DNA from: an uncultured Clostridia bacterium
GTDB lineage: Bacteria; Bacillota; Clostridia; Oscillospirales; Acutalibacteraceae
Assembly: GCA_947166135.1 (NCBI GenBank)
Contig: CAMVDB010000010.1
Location: 1-42,892 of the forward strand
DNA length: 42,892 nucleotides
Direction: 5' to 3'
The notes below the pieces were generated by a model. That model made no database searches and was not told where the DNA came from. It worked only from the letters and a program-made list of their open reading frames with translations. The position numbers and the translations under genes were made by a program. Positions 16,440 through 24,876 of this stretch are shown one piece after another. The first letter of the stretch is position 1. Each line of letters starts with the position of its first letter.

Positions 16440-17039
16440 ATGAATATTGTATGCTTGGATCTGGAAGGCGTATTGGTACCCGAGATCTGGATCGCATTCG
16501 CCGAGGCTTCCGGTATCCCGGAGCTGAAGCGTACCACCCGCGACGAGCCCGACTATGATAAGCTGATGAAGTATCGTCTGGATATCCTTGATCAGCACGG
16601 TCTGGGACTCAAGGAGATCCAGGAGACCATCGCGAAGATCGATCCGATGCCCGGCGCAAAGGCGTTCCTCGACGAGCTGCGCTCCATCACTCAGGCTGTC
16701 ATTCTCAGCGACACCTTCTCTCAGTTTGCGAAGCCCCTGATGGAGAAACTCGGCTGGCCGGCGATCTTCTGCAACGAGCTGGTCGTTGACGAGAATGGTA
16801 AGATCACCGACTATAAGCTGCGTTGTGAAAAGACCAAGCTGACTACCGTCCGTGCGCTCCAGAGCTGCGGCTTCGAGACTATCGCCAGCGGCGACAGCTT
16901 CAACGACCTTGCGATGATCCAAGCGAGCAAGGCGGGCTTCCTGTTCCGTGCTCCCGACAGCATCAAGGCGGATTATCCCGACATCCCCGCCTGCGATACC
17001 TACGACGAGCTTCTGACTCTGATCAAAGCGGCTTTATAA
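16440..17039 (+). CDS. thrH: Phosphoserine phosphatase / homoserine phosphotransferase ThrH
   Basis: 199-residue HAD-superfamily enzyme. ThrH hydrolyses phosphoserine and can pass the phosphate to homoserine, linking serine and threonine synthesis. The N-terminal motif LDLEGVLVPEIWIAFAE is diagnostic: the usual HAD DxD is DLE, with D7 as nucleophile. SDTF (about 90-93) supplies motif II, and the GDSFNDLAM segment the motif III/IV acids. Length is the family norm. AGGAAGGA precedes the ATG by 6 bases. It is monocistronic between its own promoter and a bidirectional terminator. Confidence 0.95.
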   Translation: MNIVCLDLEGVLVPEIWIAFAEASGIPELKRTTRDEPDYDKLMKYRLDILDQHGLGLKEIQETIAKIDPMPGAKAFLDELRSITQAVILSDTFSQFAKPLMEKLGWPAIFCNELVVDENGKITDYKLRCEKTKLTTVRALQSCGFETIASGDSFNDLAMIQASKAGFLFRAPDSIKADYPDIPACDTYDELLTLIKAAL

Positions 17040-17055
17040 TGAAGACTACATGAAA

Positions 17056-17085
17056 AAAAGCACCTCAGCCGAGGTGCTTTTCTTT
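17056..17085. terminator. Bidirectional terminator between thrH and folT
   Basis: GCACCTC (17060-17066) pairs with GAGGTGC (17071-17077) around AGCC, flanked by an A-run on the left and TTTTCTTT on the right. It serves both converging genes. Confidence 0.9.
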
Positions 17086-17638
17086 ATACTTTGATAAACT
17101 TGATCCTTTTCAGCAACGGCTTGATAAACCGCATGATGATGACCTCCACGATACCGAACGGCACCAGTACCGCCGCGCGATACAACAGCAGTTGCAGATA
17201 GGGGATACCCATCATCCCGCTGAGTACGATAGTGTTCAGCGGCAGAGCGCAAAGTACGAGCACGGCGACCTTCGCCATGATGATCCGTTTCAGCGACATA
17301 TCGCTTTTATACAGGATCAATCCGTACAGGATGCCTTCCCATACATAACACGCGGTCAGCGCGGGATTCATCGAGAAGGCAGTCGGGTTTGAGATGATGA
17401 TCGAGAGGATATCGCCCGTTCCCGAAACGATACCCGCGCAAACGGGACCGAATAGATACGCGACAATGACGATCGGGATGAACGAGAAGCCGATCTTGAC
17501 GAACGGCATGATCGCCAGCGTGAAGTTTGAGAAGATCCCGAGTACAACTCTCAGCGCGAGCATCATCGCGCAGACCGCGAGTGCCTGTACATGTCCGAGT
17601 TCTTTGGATGAATCTACGAATTTCTTGAAAATTGACAT
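17084..17638 (-). CDS. folT: ECF transporter folate-type substrate-binding subunit (FolT family)
   Basis: 184-residue integral membrane protein with six hydrophobic segments. It begins with a short amphipathic N-terminus and AMMLALRVVLGIF, then shows GFSFIPIVIVAYLFGPVCAGIVSGTGDILS, the conserved S-component region of the FolT family. S components capture a vitamin and dock onto a shared EcfA-EcfA'-EcfT energiser, which is encoded at 34235-36737 here. The folate assignment rests on family resemblance and on the probable tetrahydrofolate riboswitch upstream. The Shine-Dalgarno AAGGAGG, 7 bases before the ATG, is buried in a hairpin (17639-17677). The ligand could still be a related compound. 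Confidence 0.85.
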   Translation of the reverse strand: MSIFKKFVDSSKELGHVQALAVCAMMLALRVVLGIFSNFTLAIMPFVKIGFSFIPIVIVAYLFGPVCAGIVSGTGDILSIIISNPTAFSMNPALTACYVWEGILYGLILYKSDMSLKRIIMAKVAVLVLCALPLNTIVLSGMMGIPYLQLLLYRAAVLVPFGIVEVIIMRFIKPLLKRIKFIKV

Positions 17639-17677
17639 AAAAAACCTCCTTCTGCATTCCTATGTGCATAAGGAGGT
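17639..17677 (-). promoter_or_regulatory. Expression platform: hairpin covering the folT Shine-Dalgarno
   Basis: Reading leftward, ACCTCCTT (17677-17670) pairs with AAGGAGGT (17651-17644), an 8-base perfect stem with extra TGCA pairing inside. The right arm is the folT ribosome site and is followed by a T-run and the ATG. It could block translation or terminate transcription. Confidence 0.7.
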
Positions 17678-17738
17678 CATCCGTATGCAACAGCGGGATG
17701 CAAAGAATACACCGCGGGACGTATGCGCCTTTTTCTTT

Positions 17739-17766
17739 CTTTGTCAAAGATTCAAACTTGACAAAG
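17739..17766 (-). other. Hairpin between the riboswitch aptamer and folT
   Basis: CTTTGTCAA (17739-17747) pairs perfectly with TTGACAAAG (17758-17766) across a 10-base loop. On the minus strand it is followed by an A-rich stretch, not U, so it is not an intrinsic terminator in that direction. It may be part of the switching region. Confidence 0.4.
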
Positions 17767-17770
17767 GTGA

Positions 17771-17860
17771 TAACAGAAAAATGCAGGCGCGCATGCCCTT
17801 CGTCCTGCTGTCAACTCCCCGTACAGCAAACACTTAACGCATATTCTTTTACTCTGTCTT
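17771..17860 (-). promoter_or_regulatory. Probable tetrahydrofolate (THF) riboswitch upstream of folT
   Basis: Read on the minus strand, the element contains AGAGTA, then GCGTTAAGTGT, then GGACGAAGGG, matching in order what I remember of the THF riboswitch consensus. P1 forms from ACAGA (17857-17853) with TCTGT (17777-17773). P3 forms from TGCTGT (17828-17823 on the minus strand) with ACAGCA (17811-17806). P2 can form from GAATATGC with GCATTTTTC, with one mismatch and one bulge. Its location before folT is the classic setting of this class. A covariance-model search was not possible here. Confidence 0.7.
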
Positions 17861-17881
17861 TCTTTTGATAATGGTGTATGA

Positions 17882-18886
17882 TTACTCCGGAACAGTGTCG
17901 GATTCGGTTGTCGGTTTTTCAACCGTTTCCGTAATTGATTCATCAGCGGTTTCTGCAATCGGTTCCTCAGTTGATTCAGTTACTGCATTCGCGAACGATT
18001 CCTCAACCTGTTCCGCTTCATTTGTTGTTCCGGATTTCTTGTGCTCCATGCACGGCGTATCAAGATCGAGCGCGACCAGATCGTGATGCGGTACCTGCTT
18101 ATCCTCGGGCGGCATCTCCATGTAATCGCCGAACGCCATGTGTAAGTACTCGTCATATCCCTGCGGCAGGGGCATGGATAAGCCCTCAAAGTCGTGATAC
18201 TCCGCTTTCTTGAACGCCTCCTGCGGATATTCGTTGAGCATATAATGCGGACCGGCACAGAGCTCGGTGCATTTCTTATGCGTATTGAAGGCGTAGCGCG
18301 TCATCTTCTTCTCGTGCTTTTTCCAAATCTTGGTGCGCTTATCACGGTTCGGGAAGAGCTTCAACAGCAGCTTTCCGCCCAGCTCGATCAGCTTGCCGTG
18401 CTTGGTAGGTACTGTTTCTGTGATGAACAGGCTGTACATCATCGCGTGATAGTACTGCATGTAGCGCTGCAGGCGCTTGTCGGGGCAGCCGTCCATAGGG
18501 AAGATATCCGTGACGATACCGTGCGGTACGTCGATATCCTGCTGATTCTCCTTCACCATGGTCGCGGAGATATCAACAAGCGTTGCAAAGCTGTTGCCGG
18601 TGAATACTTCTCCGTCCGTTTTGAGCATCAAGAAGCGTTCGGAGGATTCTTCCCGCTTCCATAGCCTCAGCATCCTTTCATAGTCCCTTCTGGGCATGAT
18701 GATGTCGACGTCGTCATCCCAGGGGATGAATCCGCCGTGACGAATCGCGCCGATGACACAACCGCCTAAAAGATAGTATTTGAGCTCGTATTCCTTACAG
18801 AAGTTGTCGAAATATACTAAGGATTCAAGCTCCTTTAATTGCAGTTTTCTCAGTAGCTCTCTGTCGAGCTGCAGTACTTCACTCAT
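17882..18886 (-). CDS. LicD-family phosphotransferase with acidic repetitive tail
   Basis: 334 residues. LicD-type enzymes place phosphocholine or similar phospho-groups on cell-surface glycans. The N-terminal half has the family core: LLGGCVIGAIRHGGFIPWDDDVDIIMPRRDYERM (about 40-73), with the GG and DDDxD metal and nucleotide residues. The last 50 or so residues are low-complexity and acidic (repeats of E-T-x-E and A-E-T), unlike most family members, and may be a flexible tail. The ATG at 18886 overlaps the GT2 stop codon (ATGA), so it is translated with the glycosyltransferase. Acceptor and donor are unknown. Confidence 0.88.
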   Translation of the reverse strand: MSEVLQLDRELLRKLQLKELESLVYFDNFCKEYELKYYLLGGCVIGAIRHGGFIPWDDDVDIIMPRRDYERMLRLWKREESSERFLMLKTDGEVFTGNSFATLVDISATMVKENQQDIDVPHGIVTDIFPMDGCPDKRLQRYMQYYHAMMYSLFITETVPTKHGKLIELGGKLLLKLFPNRDKRTKIWKKHEKKMTRYAFNTHKKCTELCAGPHYMLNEYPQEAFKKAEYHDFEGLSMPLPQGYDEYLHMAFGDYMEMPPEDKQVPHHDLVALDLDTPCMEHKKSGTTNEAEQVEESFANAVTESTEEPIAETADESITETVEKPTTESDTVPE

Positions 18887-19977
18887 AATACCTCTACCTG
18901 TTCGTCGTCGTAGATGACGGTGTTATCTTTGACAGCCTGCTTGACTTCCTCGATCCTTCTCTGTGAACTGCCGTCAAGACTCTTTTTCCAGCGGGGCAGC
19001 TTGATCAGTCCGACCAGCGTGCCGACGCCGTAGCTCAGGTGCAGGATGGGGAAGAGGAAGGGCAGGATCAGGAACAGTGGGTTCAGTGTTTTCTTCAGAA
19101 TGAAGGCGCCGACCGTGTTGACCATGTTGAACATCGCGTACATCGCGGCGATGATCGCGAGCAGTACCGGCTGACCCGTCACGATCCAGAAGAGCAGACT
19201 GCCAATGATCGACAGCAGGAATATAAAGGGAATGAAGTGGAAGTAGCTCAGGCATTTCGGACATACGCCGACGGTGAGACCGATCCAGTAGCCGTTACCG
19301 TATTTCTGACTGATCATGTGTTTTAATGTTGAGCGGGTATGCTGGAAGGAAATGATCTCGGGACAGCAGCAGATCTTATAGCCCGCCTGACGGATGCGAT
19401 AGTGCATCTCGTTGTCCTCGGTTCTTCCGAGATCCTCGTTGAAGCCACCTACATCGGCAAATACCTCTCTGCGGTATGCCGCATGGAAGAGGCTGTCGTG
19501 GTACTCCTTCTGAGCCGCGGGACGTCGATAGTCCGCAACTGATGAACCGAAGAGGCTTTCCTCAGCCGCCTGCAGGGTTTTTGTCCACGGATTGGGATTG
19601 GCGCAGATATTGGGGCGGCCGCCGCCGACGACATTCTCGCCTTCCTTGATATTAAAAACGTTTCGTGACACGAACTGCCGCGGGATCTGCGCGTGAGCGT
19701 CTACTCGGATGATGATATCTCCTGTAGCGTGTTCGATCGCGACGTTCCATGCCGCCGCCTGATTCGAGCCGTAGCAGGTATAGACCTTGACAGCGTAGAA
19801 GCCGTTGTCTGTTTCCTTGAACTCATCCATCAGCTCGTGGGTGCGGTCGGTGGAGTTCGAGTCGATCATGATGATCTCGATTTTATTGTGCGGATAGTTC
19901 TGGTCTCTGAAATCTCTTAAAAGACCGTTTAAAGCCCGTTCTTCGTTTCGGGCGATCGTACACAGCGATACTCTCAT
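18883..19977 (-). CDS. Membrane-associated family 2 glycosyltransferase (ExoA-like)
   Basis: 364 residues from the ATG at 19977. I rejected the longer TTG start at 19992 because it lies on top of GAGGAG, which is the ribosome site for 19977. The GT-A domain starts MRVSLCTIARNEE; IDSNSTDRT (about 38-46) binds the nucleotide, RVDAH holds the DxD-like metal site, and GRTEDNEM is the conserved ED motif. The C-terminal third has three or four hydrophobic segments, as in ExoA-like enzymes that build exopolysaccharide or glycolipid. It is coupled to the downstream licD-like gene and sits 1 base after the DUF975-like gene, so these are one operon. Confidence 0.88.
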   Translation of the reverse strand: MRVSLCTIARNEERALNGLLRDFRDQNYPHNKIEIIMIDSNSTDRTHELMDEFKETDNGFYAVKVYTCYGSNQAAAWNVAIEHATGDIIIRVDAHAQIPRQFVSRNVFNIKEGENVVGGGRPNICANPNPWTKTLQAAEESLFGSSVADYRRPAAQKEYHDSLFHAAYRREVFADVGGFNEDLGRTEDNEMHYRIRQAGYKICCCPEIISFQHTRSTLKHMISQKYGNGYWIGLTVGVCPKCLSYFHFIPFIFLLSIIGSLLFWIVTGQPVLLAIIAAMYAMFNMVNTVGAFILKKTLNPLFLILPFLFPILHLSYGVGTLVGLIKLPRWKKSLDGSSQRRIEEVKQAVKDNTVIYDDEQVEVL

Positions 19978-19978
19978 A

Positions 19979-20749
19979 TCAGTACTCCTCAAAGGACGCC
20001 TGCGTCATCCATTTTGCCGCAACGCACAGCGACTGGGTCATGTATGGGATGACGTACAGCATCGGCAGGATCAGCATGCATAACAGCAGCCACGGTGTAA
20101 AGCTGAGAATCAGCTTCGCCGCGGAACCTGTCTGGTTTTTCATAATGTATTTAGAGTATTCCACTGCATTCTTGAGGTTCAGTCCCTCCTTGTCCACACA
20201 GGCGGTGAACACGGTGAAATACTTGAGTGCATAGAATGTGACAGCGATCGTCGACAGTACGGCGAGCAGGAAGTAGATATCTCGATACAATACGCCGCCG
20301 TAAAAATCTCCGCCGATATTCGTTGAAATGATCTCGAAAGCGATCAGCGGCAGATACAAGAGGATCGTTGGGATCAGCATACGCAGGATGAAGCGGATAT
20401 TGAAGCTGAGTGCTTCGATATATTTACCGTTCTCAAAGTAGTAAAATAGATCCTTGAGATCCATATCTTTTGTATATGCACAGCGATAGTATGCTCTGAT
20501 ATATCCGTTGATGACCGGCGAAAGCAGGAATCCCGCGATGAATTCCACCGGATATCCGACGGAATAAATCCAGAGCTTCGCCGTCTCGCTCTCAGGTATC
20601 AGGTTCATGAATGCGCACGAGATCACGGTGGTTGTGCCGTCGATCATATACAGCGGCAGCAGCATGATCAGCAGGGCGATGATCGCCTTGGGGTAATTAT
20701 GCTTCAGGATCTCCCGCGCTTGTTGTTTTACGATTGCTTCAGCAGACAA
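19979..20749 (-). CDS. DUF975-like integral membrane protein
   Basis: 256 residues, with an N-terminal amphipathic segment (VKQQAREILKHNYPKA) then about six hydrophobic segments. The opening and overall form resemble DUF975 proteins, whose function is unknown; this is a tentative family call. The start is TTG at 20749, with AAAGGA (the last codons of the upstream pepV-like gene) 9 bases before it, so translation is likely coupled. It lies between a dipeptidase and a glycosyltransferase in a tightly packed leftward run. Confidence 0.7.
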   Translation of the reverse strand: MSAEAIVKQQAREILKHNYPKAIIALLIMLLPLYMIDGTTTVISCAFMNLIPESETAKLWIYSVGYPVEFIAGFLLSPVINGYIRAYYRCAYTKDMDLKDLFYYFENGKYIEALSFNIRFILRMLIPTILLYLPLIAFEIISTNIGGDFYGGVLYRDIYFLLAVLSTIAVTFYALKYFTVFTACVDKEGLNLKNAVEYSKYIMKNQTGSAAKLILSFTPWLLLCMLILPMLYVIPYMTQSLCVAAKWMTQASFEEY

Positions 20750-20755
20750 TTTTTT

Positions 20756-22117
20756 TCATCCTTTGGTATAAAGATTATACATGCTCTCAAGACAGATCTC
20801 GGCATGCTTAAAGAACAGATCGACGTTCAAACATTCATTCGCGTTATGGATATTGCTTACTTCGCCCTCGAATACGGGACCGAACGCAACGCCCTTACCG
20901 CCTAATTTGCGTGCATAAGTACCGCCGCCCGAGGTGTAGACGGAGGGCTTTTCGCCCATAACTGTCTCGTAGGATTCGCTGAGGATACGGATGATATCCG
21001 AGCTTTCGTCGAGGTACAGCGGCTTCTGATGTGTCAGCACCTTGACGTGGATGCCCTCGCGCTCCGCTTGCTTACGGAGGGTTTTGAGGATCTCTTCGCC
21101 GTCGGCGGTAACAGGATAGCGGATATCCATGGTGCAGGTCGCGTAGCCGGAGTCGATATGTACCGTGCCGACATTAACGGTCAGCGGACCGGATTCTTTA
21201 TCGCGCATCTTGATTCCCAGCATGACGCCGTCGGTATCCGTACCGACGTAATGACTGATGAACGCGGGAAGCTTACCCATCGTGGGGAGTGAGAAGTTGG
21301 AGGTCAAAAGGTCGATCAGCGCCGTAGCGGCATTCAGACCGTCATTGGGATTAGCAGCGTGAGCTGCCTTGCCGCGGGAGAGTACCATCATTCCGTCGAT
21401 GGTGTAGTAGAACTCAAACGAGCCTTCCTTCGCGTCCGCAAGACGAGCGAGCTGATGATCCTCGTTCTCGGTACAGTCTAAGAGCGCATAAGCGGTATCG
21501 GGTACCGCGTTGATGGTCTTCCCGGAGTGCAGCTGAGTCAGGGTCGTGCCGTCGTGGGTATCGGCGAACAGCTCGAGCTGGAGAATACCCTTCTCACCCT
21601 TGCAGATCCCGTACTCGGAATCGGGAGTAAAGGAGAGATCGGGCATCGGTTCATGCTTGAAGTATTCATCCATATCCTCCATGCCGCGTTCCTCACTGGT
21701 TCCGAAGATCGCGCGCAGCGTATTCTTGCCGACAACACCGTTCTCTTTTAACGCACGCAGACAGTACAGTGTGATCAGCGCTGCTCCCTTGTCGTCCGCA
21801 ACGCCTCTGCCGTACATATAGCCGTTGTCGCCGATCGACAGCTCGAACGGAAGCGAGTCCCAGTTGTTGCCTTCGGATACGACGTCCAGATGCGTCAGCA
21901 CGCCGCAGAGCTTACCGCCGTCACCCAGCTGTACATGACCCGCGACGTTATTGATGCTTGAAGCGTCCAGCCCGAAGCTGATCGCTTTCTTCATCATCCA
22001 GTCGAGGGCTTCCTTACAACTCTCCTGAATACCGGAAACGGATTGGATCGCAACCAATTCCGCTAAATCGGTGATAATTTCATCTTTGTAGTCGAGTATT
22101 TTTTCTCCGAAACTCAT
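20756..22117 (-). CDS. pepV: M20-family metallo-dipeptidase (PepV/Sapep type)
   Basis: 453 residues, length typical of PepV. It cleaves dipeptides and some tripeptides in the cytoplasm with two metal ions. H76 and D78 lie in LTHLDVV, D108/D109 in GRGVADDKGAA, E142/E143 in GTSEERGMED, and D166 in FTPDSEYG; a C-terminal histidine occurs in SNIHNANE. The lid domain occupies the middle of the chain. A GGGGG site precedes the ATG at 22117 by 6 bases. It begins a packed run with DUF975-like, GT2 and licD-like genes, and lies 76 bases after yfhO-like across a palindromic element. Confidence 0.92.
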   Translation of the reverse strand: MSFGEKILDYKDEIITDLAELVAIQSVSGIQESCKEALDWMMKKAISFGLDASSINNVAGHVQLGDGGKLCGVLTHLDVVSEGNNWDSLPFELSIGDNGYMYGRGVADDKGAALITLYCLRALKENGVVGKNTLRAIFGTSEERGMEDMDEYFKHEPMPDLSFTPDSEYGICKGEKGILQLELFADTHDGTTLTQLHSGKTINAVPDTAYALLDCTENEDHQLARLADAKEGSFEFYYTIDGMMVLSRGKAAHAANPNDGLNAATALIDLLTSNFSLPTMGKLPAFISHYVGTDTDGVMLGIKMRDKESGPLTVNVGTVHIDSGYATCTMDIRYPVTADGEEILKTLRKQAEREGIHVKVLTHQKPLYLDESSDIIRILSESYETVMGEKPSVYTSGGGTYARKLGGKGVAFGPVFEGEVSNIHNANECLNVDLFFKHAEICLESMYNLYTKG

Positions 22118-22149
22118 GTTAATCCCCCTGTTGATTCTTAAGTAGACAA

Positions 22150-22199
22150 TGATTAATTCGAGCGAGTTGCGTGCTCAGCCGTCAGGCGTGAATTAATCA
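22150..22199 (-). repeat. Perfect 10-bp inverted repeat spanning the end of the yfhO-like gene
   Basis: TGATTAATTC (22150-22159) is the exact reverse complement of GAATTAATCA (22190-22199). The yfhO-like stop codon lies in one arm. Two smaller hairpins are possible inside the 30-base loop. No U-run follows, so it is not a standard terminator. Confidence 0.6.
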
Positions 22200-24700
22200 G
22201 TGGCTACTTGAGTTGTAGCTACTGATTTCTGTTTGATTCTGTATATTCTGCGGGATTTTCGCTTTGCGCGAAAACCTCTGTTGATGATAAGATAAATGAG
22301 ATAAGCGCCGACGCCGATCGCCGATACGATCATGCCCTCGGTGAGCAGCGGCGTACGGTAGGTGAAGCGGATATCGCTCTTGGTATGTCCCTTGACGCGA
22401 ACTGCCATGAAACCGATGTTGACCTTCTCGATCTCGGCGGGCTCGCCGTTCACCGTTGCGCTCCAGCCTTCGTCGAACGGAACGCTGAAGAACAGCAGGT
22501 TATCTTCACCCTGATTGTCAAATTCGGCGTTGAAGCCGTCGTTTGTATACGCGAACGAAGAGCAGGTGTTCGCTGCTCTCTTATCGGCATCGTTCAAGAA
22601 TTCTTCTTCGCTGTATTCGAACTTTTCGGTAATGCTGTTATAGCTCTCATATTCGGGATGCAGCTTATCCTGAAGATTGTTCGGATTATGGCTGAAGTTG
22701 AGGTTCAGGTATTGACCTTCTCGGTAGCCGGTGATATCGGCGTACTTCGCCATCTGATCCTGTGAGAGCACCATCGCTTTCATCAGCGCCAGATGCTTGC
22801 CCTCGTTTGAGATATCGCGAAACTCCTCCTCAGTGATAAAGCTGTCATAAACGAACCCCATCGGGACATAATGTTCGTTGACGTATTCGCGGTAGCCGTT
22901 TTCGGTATTTACATAGCGAAAGCCGGGAAGAGGAGGGACGTGATCGGAGTTGTTTGTTTTACCGTTCTCTTCTTCAAAAAGATATTTGACGGATAAAAGG
23001 CCTCTCAGTCCGTAGTATTCCGCTTCGGGATTTGACGCAACATCACGTTTTACGCCGACGCTGTTGTAGAAGTCGATGACTGATCCCGGAACAATACTGT
23101 GAAACGCTTGTATACTCGGTATCTGCCAGAATATCCCCATATTATCCGAGGTCTTGTAGAAATCCGAACGGACTTCATGAATATCGCTCAGTGTGACGTC
23201 CTTTCCGTTGTTCAGGGCGTATTCGATCATGAAGTTGTCCGAATGATCGGTGATCCGCTTGCCGAGCCACAGATAGATCGTGCTGTAGCCGATAATGAAC
23301 AGACTCAGCGTAAGCGCCGATGCCCTTCGCAGCAAACCCGGCTTCTTTTTGGCGATCAGATAGAGCAGATAGCTGAGTATGAGACCGCCGACCGCGATCG
23401 CGGCGAAGATCCAGAAGCGGCGCGGCTGTTTAGAGATTCCGAATCGGATGATCTCCCGCTTGGCGTTATCCTCGGTTTTCTGCGGCGTCAATCCGATGAT
23501 GAGCGTGATCGCAAGCGTAATGATCACAGTAGGGAAGAAGCCCTTTTTGATCGCGATATAATCAAGCTCTTCGATACCTTTGATCGTGATCGCAATCATC
23601 ATCAATGTAAGCATATAGAACCAGCGGGCATAATAGGTGCTGTTCAATGCTTGAAAAGCCGTATTGAGCACCGGTATCAGCGCCATGATGAAGAGGATGA
23701 CCAGAATCCGCTTGAAGAAGGTCTTTTTATGCTGCCTGAGATACGCGATGACGAAGGTCATCGAGAACAGCGGAATATACGCGGCGACCGACGCCCATTT
23801 TCCGCCTGCGCTCGGCGTGAAATTGTTTTGCGCGGGTAGGTCGGCGGGGAAGAAGAAGGCGTTCAGGATCTGCAGATACCGCTGTGTACGCGGGTAGATC
23901 ACTGCATTCCAACCGTTGATCAGCGATGATACACGGTAATTCCCGACGATCGCTGCGATCGAAGGTAGCAGGAGAAAGCAGGATATCCCGACGCCGATCG
24001 CACCCTCCAGGAGAAGCGTCAGTAGATTCTTCCAAGAGAAGCGGTACGCTTTAACCGAGAGCTTCACACAGTAGTAGATGACTGCGAACAGCGCCTGTCC
24101 GAAGAAGAAGTAATAGTTGACCGTCGCTGAGAAGAAGACCGCCGCCGCGACCGGACCTTTTCGCCCCGTCGCGTGATATTCGTCGATCGCCGCAAGAAGC
24201 AGCGGAAGAGCGATCATCGCCTCGTGAAAGTGGAAGAAGAAAATGTTAAAAATCGAGAATCCCGAGAAAGCGTACAGCACGCCGCCGACTACCGCGTGAC
24301 GCGGATCGCGGACGTAGCGCTTGAGATAGATATACGCGGTCATGGATGAGAAGCCGAGCTTCAACGCGAGCAGAGGTCCGATCGTATACGGTACCAACGC
24401 CGAGGGCAACGGCAGCGTCAGCAGGAAGAACGGGGAGCCTAAGAGATAGAAGCTGTAGCTTCCGACAAAATTCGCGCCGAGATCGGTCAGATGGCTCCAA
24501 CCGGTATTTCCGCTGAGGATACTGTCGTGAGCCAGTTGATAGAAGGGGATCTCCTGAACGTTGAAATCACCGTAATACAGGAAATAACCGTGATCCCTGA
24601 CCATGATCGGCGCGATAATCACGACCGACAGTATCAAAGCCCACAAAAAGGCGAACAAAGCATAAGGACGGCGTTTATGATCCGTTTTTATCAGTTTCAA
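22193..24700 (-). CDS. yfhO: YfhO-family polytopic membrane protein
   Basis: 835 residues with about 13 hydrophobic segments and a large extracytoplasmic region (about 490-790) before the last helix. It has the early acidic loop DFNVQEIPFY of GT-C-like enzymes. B. subtilis YfhO and its relatives are proposed to glycosylate lipoteichoic acid with sugars from lipid carriers; that is family knowledge, not shown here. The start is TTG at 24700 with GGGAGG 6-7 bases upstream. The C-terminus is basic (RAKRKSRRIYRIKQK). It heads the leftward cell-envelope run. A TGC-TATAAT promoter lies at 24772-24780. Confidence 0.88.
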   Translation of the reverse strand: MKLIKTDHKRRPYALFAFLWALILSVVIIAPIMVRDHGYFLYYGDFNVQEIPFYQLAHDSILSGNTGWSHLTDLGANFVGSYSFYLLGSPFFLLTLPLPSALVPYTIGPLLALKLGFSSMTAYIYLKRYVRDPRHAVVGGVLYAFSGFSIFNIFFFHFHEAMIALPLLLAAIDEYHATGRKGPVAAAVFFSATVNYYFFFGQALFAVIYYCVKLSVKAYRFSWKNLLTLLLEGAIGVGISCFLLLPSIAAIVGNYRVSSLINGWNAVIYPRTQRYLQILNAFFFPADLPAQNNFTPSAGGKWASVAAYIPLFSMTFVIAYLRQHKKTFFKRILVILFIMALIPVLNTAFQALNSTYYARWFYMLTLMMIAITIKGIEELDYIAIKKGFFPTVIITLAITLIIGLTPQKTEDNAKREIIRFGISKQPRRFWIFAAIAVGGLILSYLLYLIAKKKPGLLRRASALTLSLFIIGYSTIYLWLGKRITDHSDNFMIEYALNNGKDVTLSDIHEVRSDFYKTSDNMGIFWQIPSIQAFHSIVPGSVIDFYNSVGVKRDVASNPEAEYYGLRGLLSVKYLFEEENGKTNNSDHVPPLPGFRYVNTENGYREYVNEHYVPMGFVYDSFITEEEFRDISNEGKHLALMKAMVLSQDQMAKYADITGYREGQYLNLNFSHNPNNLQDKLHPEYESYNSITEKFEYSEEEFLNDADKRAANTCSSFAYTNDGFNAEFDNQGEDNLLFFSVPFDEGWSATVNGEPAEIEKVNIGFMAVRVKGHTKSDIRFTYRTPLLTEGMIVSAIGVGAYLIYLIINRGFRAKRKSRRIYRIKQKSVATTQVATD

Positions 24701-24771
24701 AACGTCCCTCCCGTGAAAAATGCTTTACCTTTGTGAAAAACTATGCTACAATGGCATACGTTAACTAATGT

Positions 24772-24780
24772 ATTATAGCA
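24772..24780 (-). promoter_or_regulatory. Extended -10 promoter of the yfhO-like gene
   Basis: Reading leftward, TGC followed by TATAAT (24777-24772). No good -35 box is visible. It is about 75 bases upstream of the TTG start. Confidence 0.5.
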
Positions 24781-24876
24781 CATAATATTTTAAAATGCAC
24801 TATCTTTTTTAAAATATATCTTATAATATATAAAAATGATCGTTTTTATATTGTAAAGAGTAAAGGAGACTGAGAC

